Part shown: positions 1-6,476 of the stretch, in pieces
Position numbering within the stretch: the first letter of the stretch is position 1
How the letters are laid out: every line of letters starts with the position of its first letter
NCBI GenBank assembly: GCA_000432655.1
Contig: HF986319.1
Span: forward strand, 9,180-21,638
From: Bacteroides sp. CAG:1060
Lineage (GTDB): Bacteria > Bacteroidota > Bacteroidia > Bacteroidales > UBA932
Length of the DNA stretch: 12,459 nucleotides
Direction: 5' to 3'
Program-made: the position numbers and the translations under genes
Notes under the pieces: model-generated
The model's input: only the letters and a program-made list of their open reading frames with translations
The model's database searches: none
What the model was told of the DNA's origin: nothing

Positions 1-1
1 T

Positions 2-757
2 GCCGAGGCTTCGGCCAGAATAGAAGCCGCACGGAACAAGTTTGCTCCTACTGAGGAGGAGTTGAACCCGAATATGAAATTCGTGGAGAATTCCATAACT
101 CCTCTGCTTACGGAAGATCCTGATTTCCAGAAACTTCTCAAACGCAAGAAGTTCAGTTGGGAGCAGTACGATGTGTTTCTCCGTCATTTGTATGAAAGCG
201 TAAGGGAGTCGAAGTACTTTCAGGATTATCTTGAGGCTGAGGAAAGCGGACTTGAGGCTGATGCTTCGCTGTGGGCCAAAATCTTCGAGCGTGAGTTTGA
301 AGACAATGAGGAATTGAGAGACATTCTCGAAGATATGTCGATATACTGGAATGACGACCTGGGATATGCTCTCGGATGGTGTTGCCGCACGGTTCGTGAG
401 CTTGGAAAAGGGGGGAGATGGTCCTTGCCGCCGCTATACGTAAGCGATCTTCCGGGCAATGAGGCGAAGAGCAGCGACAAAGCGTTCGTGTTCGGACTTT
501 TGCGGTCGGCTTATTTGAATTTCGATGCTTTCTCGGAGAATATAGCTGCGCTGACTCCCAAATGGAACAGGGACCGCATCTGTGCCACTGACCTGGCATT
601 GATTGTGTGCGGAATGGCAGAGGCGAAGGCATTTCCTCAGACTCCTGTCAAGGTCATAATCAATGAATATGTAGAGATCTCGAAGTTCTACAGCACCCCT
701 GAAAGCAGCGGGTTCGTGAATGGACTTTTGGATAGACTTATTAATAATCACAATTAA
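2..757 (+). CDS. nusB: Transcription antitermination protein NusB, 5' end outside the window
   Basis: NusB binds boxA RNA together with NusE (ribosomal protein S10) and promotes antitermination, mainly on rRNA operons, in the cytoplasm. The reading frame is open from base 2, so the gene starts upstream of the window; 251 residues are visible. The C-terminal third carries the recognisable NusB fold: a W-N-R-D-R-I segment, then DLALIVCGMAEA, the stretch FPQTPVKVIINEYVEIS and the closing SSGFVNGLLDRL. The long, poorly conserved N-terminal part fits the extended NusB of Bacteroidota (about 300 residues) rather than the roughly 140-residue form of Escherichia coli. A TTG at 62 could be mistaken for a start, but the frame continues upstream with NusB-like sequence. 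It ends 11 bases before yajC and is probably co-transcribed with it. Family assignment is firm; the missing N-terminus is inferred. Confidence 0.93.
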   Translation, partial: AEASARIEAARNKFAPTEEELNPNMKFVENSITPLLTEDPDFQKLLKRKKFSWEQYDVFLRHLYESVRESKYFQDYLEAEESGLEADASLWAKIFEREFEDNEELRDILEDMSIYWNDDLGYALGWCCRTVRELGKGGRWSLPPLYVSDLPGNEAKSSDKAFVFGLLRSAYLNFDAFSENIAALTPKWNRDRICATDLALIVCGMAEAKAFPQTPVKVIINEYVEISKFYSTPESSGFVNGLLDRLINNHN

Positions 758-768
758 ATTTTAATTCG

Positions 769-1080
769 ATGTTGACTATTATTTTGCAGACAGCAGCTGC
801 GCAGCCAGCAGGTAACGGCTTGTGGAGCATGCTTATTATGTTCGTTCTTATCTTCGCGGTTATGTATTTCTTTATGATCAGACCTCAGAAGAAACAGCAG
901 AAAGCCATTGAAGAGATGCGTAAGGCTCTCACCAAAGGAGATAAGGTAATCACCGCAGGCGGAATATACGGAACTATCGCTGATATAGACGAGACTTCAG
1001 TCCTTATCAAGGTAGATGGAGATGTCAAGATTCGTGTGGACAAATCTTGCATCAATAAGGATACCACTGCATCCAAATAG
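769..1080 (+). CDS. yajC: Preprotein translocase subunit YajC
   Basis: YajC is a small inner-membrane protein that associates with SecDF and the SecYEG translocon in protein export. The product is 103 residues, normal for the family. It has a short N-terminal segment, one transmembrane helix at about residues 19-37, then the hallmark MIRPQKKQQK at 36-45. A cytoplasmic domain follows, containing the typical KGDKVITAGGIYGTI at 57-70. The ATG lies 11 bases after the nusB stop in AT-rich DNA without a clear Shine-Dalgarno sequence. The TAG stop shares its G with the GTG start of the next gene, so the two are almost certainly translated from one message. The nusB-yajC-ybbR-coaE order is typical of Bacteroidales. 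Confidence 0.95.
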   Translation: MLTIILQTAAAQPAGNGLWSMLIMFVLIFAVMYFFMIRPQKKQQKAIEEMRKALTKGDKVITAGGIYGTIADIDETSVLIKVDGDVKIRVDKSCINKDTTASK

Positions 1081-2003
1081 TGCGGAATAACTGGGTACAG
1101 TTTCTCCTTTGTCTTTTGCTTTCGTCGGCTATTTGGCTGATTCATAATCTGTCCGGTTCTTATGTCGGCCTTGTGAGCGTGCCGGTGCAGGCGAAAAGCA
1201 ATATTGAGGCTCATTCGGAGATGTCGACGACCGATGCCACCGTGACTGCACAGTTGCGCGCATCCGGTTTCAGGCACATTATGTTCGCTCTGAAACACAA
1301 GCGGCCGTTGGTTGTGACTTTTTCTCCGTCTGATCTGAAGTATTCAGGAGAAGACAAGTATTCCATACCTTCTTCCAGTCTGTATAAATACTCGACAGCA
1401 ATCTTCGGAGATGGCGTTACCGTAGAGTCTTTCATCTCGGAAGGGTTGTCTTTTACTTTCCCGTCCGTCAGTTTCAAAAAGGTACCGGTGGTGAACGTGG
1501 GATATCTTGATTTCCGGTCCCAATATATGGCTCTCTCCCCGATGTCACTTCAGCCTGATTCCGTATATGTTTATGGAGAACCTTTGAGGCTGGACAATGT
1601 GGACAGGGTCCTGACCAAGCCGCTTGAAATTTATGACATTAATACGGATTTGCATGGTTCGGTGAAACTGGAGGTGCCGAAGGCTTTGAGACTCTCGCAC
1701 GAGTCTGTGACCTACTCTCTTGCAGTAAGCCGTTATGTGGAGGTGAAGAAGGAAATGAGGATTGAAGTGAAGAATGTACCTTCAGGTGTTACCATGTCAG
1801 TTCTTCCTTCAACTGCTGACGTGGTATTGAAATGTGTGTTTCCTCTGTCCGTGGATCCGTGTCTTAATGCCTCGCTGTATGTGGATTACAAAGATTTCGC
1901 AAATTCGATAACAGGGCGTTGTGTGGTCAAAGCGAGCGGAATGTCTTCCGCTGTGATAAACTATACGACAGAGCCTGAAGTTGTGGATTGTCTTATCAAC
2001 TAG
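1080..2003 (+). CDS. ybbR: YbbR-domain membrane-anchored protein (CdaR-like)
   Basis: The 307-residue product has an N-terminal signal anchor (about residues 6-24) and an extracytoplasmic region. Residues about 135-218 look like a YbbR repeat, with SVYVYGEPLRLDNVDRV at 161-177 as its clearest part; flanking segments could be more diverged repeats. In Firmicutes, YbbR repeats occur in CdaR, a regulator of the diadenylate cyclase CdaA. In Bacteroidota the role of this lone protein is not established, and no cyclase gene is visible here. The start is GTG at 1080, overlapping the yajC TAG by one base. No ATG lies between the last in-frame stop upstream (1056-1058) and this GTG, and the membrane segment follows at once, so the GTG is convincing. 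The TAG stop at 2001-2003 directly abuts the coaE ATG. Family assignment is good; function is open. Confidence 0.82.
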   Translation: MRNNWVQFLLCLLLSSAIWLIHNLSGSYVGLVSVPVQAKSNIEAHSEMSTTDATVTAQLRASGFRHIMFALKHKRPLVVTFSPSDLKYSGEDKYSIPSSSLYKYSTAIFGDGVTVESFISEGLSFTFPSVSFKKVPVVNVGYLDFRSQYMALSPMSLQPDSVYVYGEPLRLDNVDRVLTKPLEIYDINTDLHGSVKLEVPKALRLSHESVTYSLAVSRYVEVKKEMRIEVKNVPSGVTMSVLPSTADVVLKCVFPLSVDPCLNASLYVDYKDFANSITGRCVVKASGMSSAVINYTTEPEVVDCLIN

Positions 2004-2537
2004 ATGCGTACCATTCTTGTGACAGGGCCGATAGGCAGCGGTAAATCGGAAGTATGCAGGTTTTTCAGTGCAAACGGAATTCCTGTATATGACTGTGATT
2101 CCCGCACCAAGATGCTTTATTCGCTGGTTCCCGGACTGAAATGCAGTATTGAGGAAAGGTTGGGTATCAGGTGGAAGGACATTGGCGTGATTTTTACTGA
2201 TGCCGGGAAAAGGACGACACTGGAGTCAATGGTTTATCCGTATGTGGTGGATGATATCAAGACATGGAAGGCGGATAATGCCGATGCTCCTCTTGTAGTA
2301 ATCGAATCCGCTGTGGCATTGGACAAGAAAGCATTTGATGATTTGTATGATACTGTGCTTCTCGTCACTGCAGACAGGGAAATCAGGCAGAAGCGTAATC
2401 CTAAAGTTGCCGAACGGGATGCTTTACAGAGTTTTGATGGTTCGCGCGCTGACTTTGTGGTGGAAAATAATTCCGACAAGGAGTGTTTATATGACAAGTT
2501 GGAGACATTGTTAATAAAATTGAAACAGGATTTATGA
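2004..2537 (+). CDS. coaE: Dephospho-CoA kinase
   Basis: CoaE catalyses the last step of coenzyme A synthesis, ATP-dependent phosphorylation of the 3'-hydroxyl of dephospho-CoA, in the cytoplasm. The P-loop GPIGSGKS is at residues 8-15, and the YDCDS segment at 29-33 fits the conserved substrate-site aspartates. The C-terminal VVENNSDKECLYDKLETLL (152-170) matches the usual ending of the family. At 177 residues it is shorter than the usual 195-205. The site where most members have a His-Pro dipeptide reads Tyr-Pro here (78-79), and the lid segment around 124-143 is shortened. The gene starts immediately after the ybbR stop and overlaps the next gene by four bases (ATGA). I take it as a diverged but functional CoaE, because the catalytic P-loop is intact. 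Confidence 0.88.
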   Translation: MRTILVTGPIGSGKSEVCRFFSANGIPVYDCDSRTKMLYSLVPGLKCSIEERLGIRWKDIGVIFTDAGKRTTLESMVYPYVVDDIKTWKADNADAPLVVIESAVALDKKAFDDLYDTVLLVTADREIRQKRNPKVAERDALQSFDGSRADFVVENNSDKECLYDKLETLLIKLKQDL

Positions 2538-2953
2538 AAACAGATTTAAGAAGAATTCTTTCAGTGTCCGGACAGCACGGACTCTACAGATATCTTGCTC
2601 AGGCCAGAAACGGTGCGGTGGCAGAAAATCTTGCAGATAAGAAAAGAACGGTATTTACCGGTTCCAGCAGGATTACCACGCTTGCCGACATAGCAATTTA
2701 TACCAGTGAAGGGGAGATGAAGCTTTCGGACGTGTTCCTTGCCATTAAGGCTGCTCTCGGTGATGCGGAAGCACCTTCAGCAAAGGCTTCCGACAAGGAA
2801 GTTCTGGACTTTTTCGCCAAGGCTATCCCTGATTATGATGCGGACAGATTCTATCTTTCGCACATGCGTAAGGTTCTTGACTGGTACAGTCAAATCGTGA
2901 AGTATGCTTCTTTGGATTTTGTAAGTGACGATGAAGAGTCAGAAGAGGCTTAG
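2534..2953 (+). CDS. DUF5606 domain-containing protein
   Basis: This 139-residue protein starts with RRILSVSGQHGLYRYLAQ, followed by a segment about resetting a small beta-barrel-like domain (VFTGSSRITTLADIAIYT, residues 40-57) and an acidic C-terminus. This matches the DUF5606 family, which is largely confined to Bacteroidota and has no assigned biochemical role that I know of. No signal peptide or membrane segment is visible, so it is probably cytoplasmic. The ATG overlaps the coaE stop by four bases (ATGA), and its 3' end overlaps the start of rimO by about 23-29 bases in another frame, so translational coupling on both sides is likely. Its fixed place between coaE and rimO suggests a housekeeping role, but that is inference. 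Confidence 0.8.
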   Translation: MKTDLRRILSVSGQHGLYRYLAQARNGAVAENLADKKRTVFTGSSRITTLADIAIYTSEGEMKLSDVFLAIKAALGDAEAPSAKASDKEVLDFFAKAIPDYDADRFYLSHMRKVLDWYSQIVKYASLDFVSDDEESEEA

Positions 2954-4229
2954 GGTGATTACCCTCGGGTGCTCGAAAAACACCGTTGATACAGAACATC
3001 TGCTGGCTTCCCTGCCAGCAGATGATTTCGTTATTGTAGAGGATGATTCTCCGGTAGATTGTCTGCTTATCAATACCTGTGGTTTCATAGGTGATGCCAA
3101 GGAGGAATCCATCAGTGTTATACTTGAGTCCGTGGAGCGCAAGAAAGAGGGGAGTGTCGGGGAGGTGGTTGTGTTCGGATGCCTTTCACAACGTTATATG
3201 CACGAACTGAAGGAAGAGATTCCGGAAGTGGATGCATGGTTTGGTGCTCGTGATGAAGATTTGGACCGTCTTCTGGGGAACCTTGGGGTAGAAAGCAGTC
3301 ATGTCGGGCACCAAAGGCTTGGTACGCAGGCTCCGTATGCTTTTCTGAAAATATCCGAAGGGTGCGACAGGCGCTGTTCTTATTGTGCCATCCCGTTCAT
3401 TCGCGGGGCGCATCGTTCCGTACCGATGGAGGTACTCGTCCAGGAAGCGCGTTCGCTCGCATCGAAAGGGGTAAGGGAGCTGATAATCATTGCTCAGGAC
3501 ACGACTTACTATGGGCTTGATATCTATCATAGAAGGGCTCTTGGGGAACTTCTTGAGCGTCTGTCCGCCGTAGAGGGGATAGAGAGGCTTCGCATACATT
3601 ATTCGTATCCGGCAGATTTCCCGGAGGATGTCATTGACAGTATGGCGAATAATCCGAAAGTGTGCAGGTATATGGATATTCCTCTCCAGCATATTTCCGA
3701 TACCGTACTTTCCAATATGCACCGGAATATAGATGGAAACGGTACCAGGGCCCTGATTGAAAGAATGAGGAAGAAGGTGCCGGGAATTGTGCTCAGGACG
3801 ACGATGATTGTGGGACATCCGGGGGAGAGTGAGGCTGATTTTCAGGAACTGTTGGATTTTGTAAGGGATGCGCGGTTTGAGAGGCTGGGAGCATTTACCT
3901 ATTCGGAGGAAGAGGGTACGTTCGATGCCACCCATTTCAAGGATGATATCCCGCAGCAGGAGAAAGACCGCAGGCTTGATGTACTTATGAATCTCCAGAG
4001 GGAGATTTCTCTTGAATATAACAACTCAAGGGTTGGAACCGTAGTGGATGTGCTTGTGGATGATATTGTGGACGGAACTCTTGTGTGCAGAAGCGAATTT
4101 GAGAGTCCTGAAGTGGACGGGGAGATTCTGGTAAAGGATGCCGCCGGAGACGTCAAGGTCGGCGATATGATAAAAGTACGCATCGTCGCTGCGGATGATT
4201 ACGATCTTGCCGCAGAACGTGTAATTTGA
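2931..4229 (+). CDS. rimO: Ribosomal protein S12 methylthiotransferase RimO
   Basis: RimO is a radical-SAM enzyme that adds a methylthio group to a conserved aspartate of ribosomal protein S12. Numbering from the upstream GTG at 2925, the N-terminal UPF0004 domain has the three cysteines for its [4Fe-4S] cluster at 16, 52 and 86. The radical-SAM motif CDRRCSYC supplies Cys147, Cys151 and Cys154, and a TRAM domain occupies about 370-434. LGCSKNTVD near the N-terminus and the conserved SEGCDRRCSYCAIPFIRG separate it from MiaB. I prefer ATG 2931 (432 residues); GTG 2925 would add two residues. Either start lies inside the DUF5606 gene. A perfect 11-bp hairpin lies at 2997-3024, in codons of the first domain. 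The stop at 4227-4229 is followed by a promoter for glsA. Confidence 0.95.
   Translation: MKSQKRLRVITLGCSKNTVDTEHLLASLPADDFVIVEDDSPVDCLLINTCGFIGDAKEESISVILESVERKKEGSVGEVVVFGCLSQRYMHELKEEIPEVDAWFGARDEDLDRLLGNLGVESSHVGHQRLGTQAPYAFLKISEGCDRRCSYCAIPFIRGAHRSVPMEVLVQEARSLASKGVRELIIIAQDTTYYGLDIYHRRALGELLERLSAVEGIERLRIHYSYPADFPEDVIDSMANNPKVCRYMDIPLQHISDTVLSNMHRNIDGNGTRALIERMRKKVPGIVLRTTMIVGHPGESEADFQELLDFVRDARFERLGAFTYSEEEGTFDATHFKDDIPQQEKDRRLDVLMNLQREISLEYNNSRVGTVVDVLVDDIVDGTLVCRSEFESPEVDGEILVKDAAGDVKVGDMIKVRIVAADDYDLAAERVI
2997..3024 (+). repeat. Perfect 11-bp inverted repeat with 6-base loop inside rimO
   Basis: CATCTGCTGGC at 2997-3007 pairs perfectly with GCCAGCAGATG at 3014-3024 around the loop TTCCCT. 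The hairpin lies in coding sequence about 44 bases after the DUF5606 stop and 66 bases into rimO. No T-run follows it, so it is not a standard intrinsic terminator. It may be chance, an RNA stability element or a translational pause site. Confidence 0.6.
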
Positions 4230-4237
4230 TTTTTTAT

Positions 4238-4245
4238 TATATTTG
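4238..4245 (+). promoter_or_regulatory. Bacteroidota -7 promoter element of glsA-glsB
   Basis: TATATTTG matches the Bacteroidota sigma-ABfr -7 consensus TAnnTTTG exactly. It lies in the 41-base gap between the rimO stop and the glsA ATG at 4271. Transcription would start near 4250-4252, giving a leader of about 20 bases. No clear TTTG -33 element sits at the expected distance; the TTTG at 4225-4228 is too close. Confidence 0.55.
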
Positions 4246-4270
4246 CAGAGTACTACCAAAACCTGAAACA

Positions 4271-5071
4271 ATGTCAGAAGACCGTCTGATTGATGTAAAT
4301 AAGGTCTTATCGAAAAAAGCCAAAGGGAAAAAAGTCCCGGGCTTTCTTGTGGGTCTTATCAAGAGATTCATTCATCAGGACTTTTTGAATTCCATTATAG
4401 CAAAAAGTGGTGATGGGGTGGATTTCTGTACCGATACCATTAGGGAACTGAATGTGCAAATCACTGTGCGCGGTCTGGAAAATGTTCCTGATGACGGAAC
4501 TCTCTATACCTTTGCGAGCAATCACCCTCTGGGCGGGGTGGACGGTGTTGCACTGGCCTCAATCGTGGGACAGAAGTTCGGAGATGTCAGATTGCTGGTC
4601 AATGACTTTCTGATGTTCATAAAGCCTCTTGCTCCGCTGTGTGTACCTATCAACGTACAGGGTAGCCAGTCAAGAAATCTTCCTCAGATGATTGACGGAG
4701 CTTTCGGCTCGCACAAGCAGATGATAATCTTTCCCGCCGGTCTGTGTTCCCGCAAGATTGACGGGGTGATTCAGGATAGGGCATGGACCAAGACATTCAT
4801 TGTCAAGAGCAAAGAGTCCAAACGAGCCATAGTTCCGGTTCATTTCATCGGTAGGAATTCCAATCGTTTCTATCGCGTGGCGCGTCTGTGCACGATTCTG
4901 AAACTGAAAACGAATCTTGCGATGTTCCTTTTGCCGGATGAGTTTTACAAGGCGAGGAATTCCAAATTTACCGTGATATTCGGGAAGCCGATTCCCGCCG
5001 AGACATTTGACAATAGCAGAACTCCCCTTGAGTGGGCTTCTGTAGTGAGGAAAACAGTATATGAACTCTGA
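4271..5071 (+). CDS. glsA: GlsA-like O-acyltransferase of glycine-lipid synthesis (PlsC family)
   Basis: The 266-residue product belongs to the PlsC/LPLAT acyltransferase superfamily. It has the catalytic segment SNHPLGGVDG at 83-92 (His85, Asp91) and FPAGLCSRK at 154-162 in place of the usual FPEGTRS. The His-to-Asp spacing is HX5D rather than the classical HX4D; this variant is what I recall from the Bacteroidota GlsA/OlsA-like subgroup. In Bacteroides thetaiotaomicron, GlsA is proposed to O-acylate the N-acyl-glycine made by GlsB, giving glycine lipids. The membrane surface is its likely site. The ATG at 4271 is chosen because an in-frame TTG at 4226 would overlap the rimO stop and include the -7 box. 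It overlaps glsB by 11 bases. A general lysophospholipid acyltransferase is the alternative, but the glsB partner favours this call. Confidence 0.85.
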   Translation: MSEDRLIDVNKVLSKKAKGKKVPGFLVGLIKRFIHQDFLNSIIAKSGDGVDFCTDTIRELNVQITVRGLENVPDDGTLYTFASNHPLGGVDGVALASIVGQKFGDVRLLVNDFLMFIKPLAPLCVPINVQGSQSRNLPQMIDGAFGSHKQMIIFPAGLCSRKIDGVIQDRAWTKTFIVKSKESKRAIVPVHFIGRNSNRFYRVARLCTILKLKTNLAMFLLPDEFYKARNSKFTVIFGKPIPAETFDNSRTPLEWASVVRKTVYEL

Positions 5072-6128
5072 TATGAAGCCGATTATCGATCCCGTGGACG
5101 TGAGTTTGCTTAAAGCCGAACTTACGCCTGACAGAAAGCTTTGCAACACCAACAAAGCCAACAATGAGATTTACATCGTAGATGCTTTCAATGCGCCCAA
5201 TGTACTCCGGGAAATCGGACGTCTTAGGGAAATATCATTCCGTGAGGCCGGTGGCGGCTCCGGTATGGAAATGGACCTTGATGAGTTCGATCTCATGGAA
5301 AATCCATACAAGCAGATTGTGATATGGGATCCGGAGTCCGAGGCTATGCTTGGCGGCTATCGTTATATACTTGGTACGGATGTCAAGATAAAGGAGAACG
5401 GACAGCCTCATCTCGCTACGTCTCACATGTTCCATTTCTCGGATGCGTTCATAAGGGATTATCTGCCTCATGTAATAGAGCTTGGCCGGTCTTTCGTGAC
5501 TCCGGAATACCAGAGTTCCAAAGCCGGAGCCAAGGCTATTTTCGCTCTTGACAATCTTTGGGACGGTATTGGTGCCGTGATGATGCAGCACCCTGGAATC
5601 GTCTATCTTTTCGGCAAGATGACCATGTATCCGAGCTATGACAGGTCATGCAGGGATCTTATTGTTCACTTCCTGTGGAAGCACTTCGGTGACAGGGATG
5701 AACTTGTGCGTCCGTACAATCTTGAGATGCCTTTGATTGACGGTCGTCTGCTCGACCTGATTCTTAAGGACGATGATTTCAAGAGCGACTACAGAAATCT
5801 CAAGAATGCCGTGCGGACACTCGGTACGAGCATTCCTCCTCTTATCAATACCTATATGAACAGCTCTCCTACGATGAAAATGTTCGGAACTGCGGTCAAT
5901 GACGAGTTCTCTGACGTGGAGGAGACCGGCATACTTGTGGGTTTCAATGAGATGTATGCAGATAAGAGAGACCGTCACAAGGAGCCTTATATGGCGCATG
6001 TGATGAAACTGATGCGAGAGCGTTTCCCTCTTCTGAAGGATGGCTTCGCCGAGAAGTTTGCTTTGAGAAAGGATAGCCGCAGGGATAAAGTCATGCGTAA
6101 GATTAAAAAAGAAAAGGTGGAGCCGTAA
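5061..6128 (+). CDS. glsB: GlsB-like glycine N-acyltransferase (GNAT / OlsB-like)
   Basis: The 355-residue protein belongs to the GNAT-type family that includes OlsB and proteins often misnamed hemolysins. The family signature is ELGRSFVTPEYQ at 140-151, after the LGGYRY strand at 97-102. In Bacteroides thetaiotaomicron, GlsB transfers a 3-hydroxy fatty acyl group to the amino group of glycine, giving commendamide-like N-acyl glycines that GlsA then O-acylates. The start ATG at 5061 has GAGG about 10 bases upstream; ATG 5073 is an alternative four residues in. The gene overlaps glsA by 11 bases, so the pair is translationally coupled. Its 3' end overlaps rnpB on the other strand: the last seven residues, KKEKVEP, are encoded by the complement of the RNase P P1 strand. 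Ornithine or another amino acid as acceptor cannot be excluded from sequence. Confidence 0.87.
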   Translation: MNSDMKPIIDPVDVSLLKAELTPDRKLCNTNKANNEIYIVDAFNAPNVLREIGRLREISFREAGGGSGMEMDLDEFDLMENPYKQIVIWDPESEAMLGGYRYILGTDVKIKENGQPHLATSHMFHFSDAFIRDYLPHVIELGRSFVTPEYQSSKAGAKAIFALDNLWDGIGAVMMQHPGIVYLFGKMTMYPSYDRSCRDLIVHFLWKHFGDRDELVRPYNLEMPLIDGRLLDLILKDDDFKSDYRNLKNAVRTLGTSIPPLINTYMNSSPTMKMFGTAVNDEFSDVEETGILVGFNEMYADKRDRHKEPYMAHVMKLMRERFPLLKDGFAEKFALRKDSRRDKVMRKIKKEKVEP

Positions 6129-6431
6129 GCCGGTTTCTGTTTTATTCTGCCATTTATCTACGCAACCTACCCCCTGTCATCGGGCGGGCAACCCTCAAAT
6201 TGCCAGTATATTTGGTCTTGCAGGTCCCGGTGCCGTACCCGTTCGGCATCGCTGCCGGACGTCGTGAGCTCTTACCTCGCGTTTTCACCATTACCTTCTT
6301 GCGAAGGCTGTTATTTTCTGTTACGGCGTGCGTAAAGTTACCTCCACCTGCGATTTCCGCAGCGGGATGCCCTTTCCTGTCCGGACTTTCCTCTCATAAA
6401 GAGCGGCAGATCGCCCCACCTTTTCTTTTGC
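6107..6431 (-). ncRNA. rnpB: RNase P RNA, bacterial type A
   Basis: The catalytic RNA of RNase P, which trims tRNA 5' leaders, is encoded on the minus strand. The conserved GAGGAAAGUCCGG lies at the 5' side (complement of 6381-6393) and ACAGAAACCGGCUUA at the 3' side (complement of 6126-6140); together they form P4. The core GGUAAGAGCUCAC and AACAGAAA are also present. P1 is a 17-bp helix with one G-U pair between 6413-6429 and 6107-6123. P2 is UCUGCC/GGCAGA (6405-6410 with 6146-6151). P3 is a minimal CUCU/AGAG hairpin at 6391-6403. The usual P18 hairpin seems absent near 6151-6172. A -7 box at 6437-6444 places the 5' end near 6430-6432. The 3' end, in a U-rich tract, lies within the end of glsB. 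Exact ends are inferred. The RNA accounts for nearly all of the 348 bases between glsB and the GH31 gene. Confidence 0.95.
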
Positions 6432-6436
6432 GGGTG

Positions 6437-6444
6437 CAAATATA
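6437..6444 (-). promoter_or_regulatory. Bacteroidota -7 promoter element of rnpB
   Basis: Read on the minus strand, this is TATATTTG, an exact TAnnTTTG -7 box, followed 5-7 bases later by the predicted 5' end of RNase P RNA. The -33 region would fall at about 6464-6470, beside the GH31 stop codon; no TTTG is seen there, only the palindrome GAGCGCTC at 6462-6469. The agreement between box position and the P1 helix supports the call. Confidence 0.7.
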
Positions 6445-6476
6445 CTAAAAACTATCTCTAAGAGCGCTCGAATTGA

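Noticed and set aside
752..766. 7-bp AT-only inverted repeat around the nusB stop as a terminator
   Set aside because: The loop is one base, the stem has no G or C, and yajC follows directly; it would not stop transcription.
3186..3935. 249-codon open frame on the minus strand
   Set aside because: It lies wholly opposite rimO, whose motifs and length are complete; this is a shadow of its codon use.
4226..4270. Extended TTG start for glsA, adding 15 residues
   Set aside because: It would overlap the rimO stop and translate through the -7 box; the ATG at 4271 fits the family N-terminus better.
6200..6448. Open frame of 82 codons on the + strand between glsB and GH31
   Set aside because: It is the antisense of the RNase P RNA; the conserved RNA core and helices explain the sequence, and the peptide resembles nothing I know.
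6462..6469. Palindrome GAGCGCTC after the GH31 stop as a terminator or operator
   Set aside because: The 8-base palindrome has no loop or adjoining U-tract and appears only once in the places I examined; it is too little to call a site.
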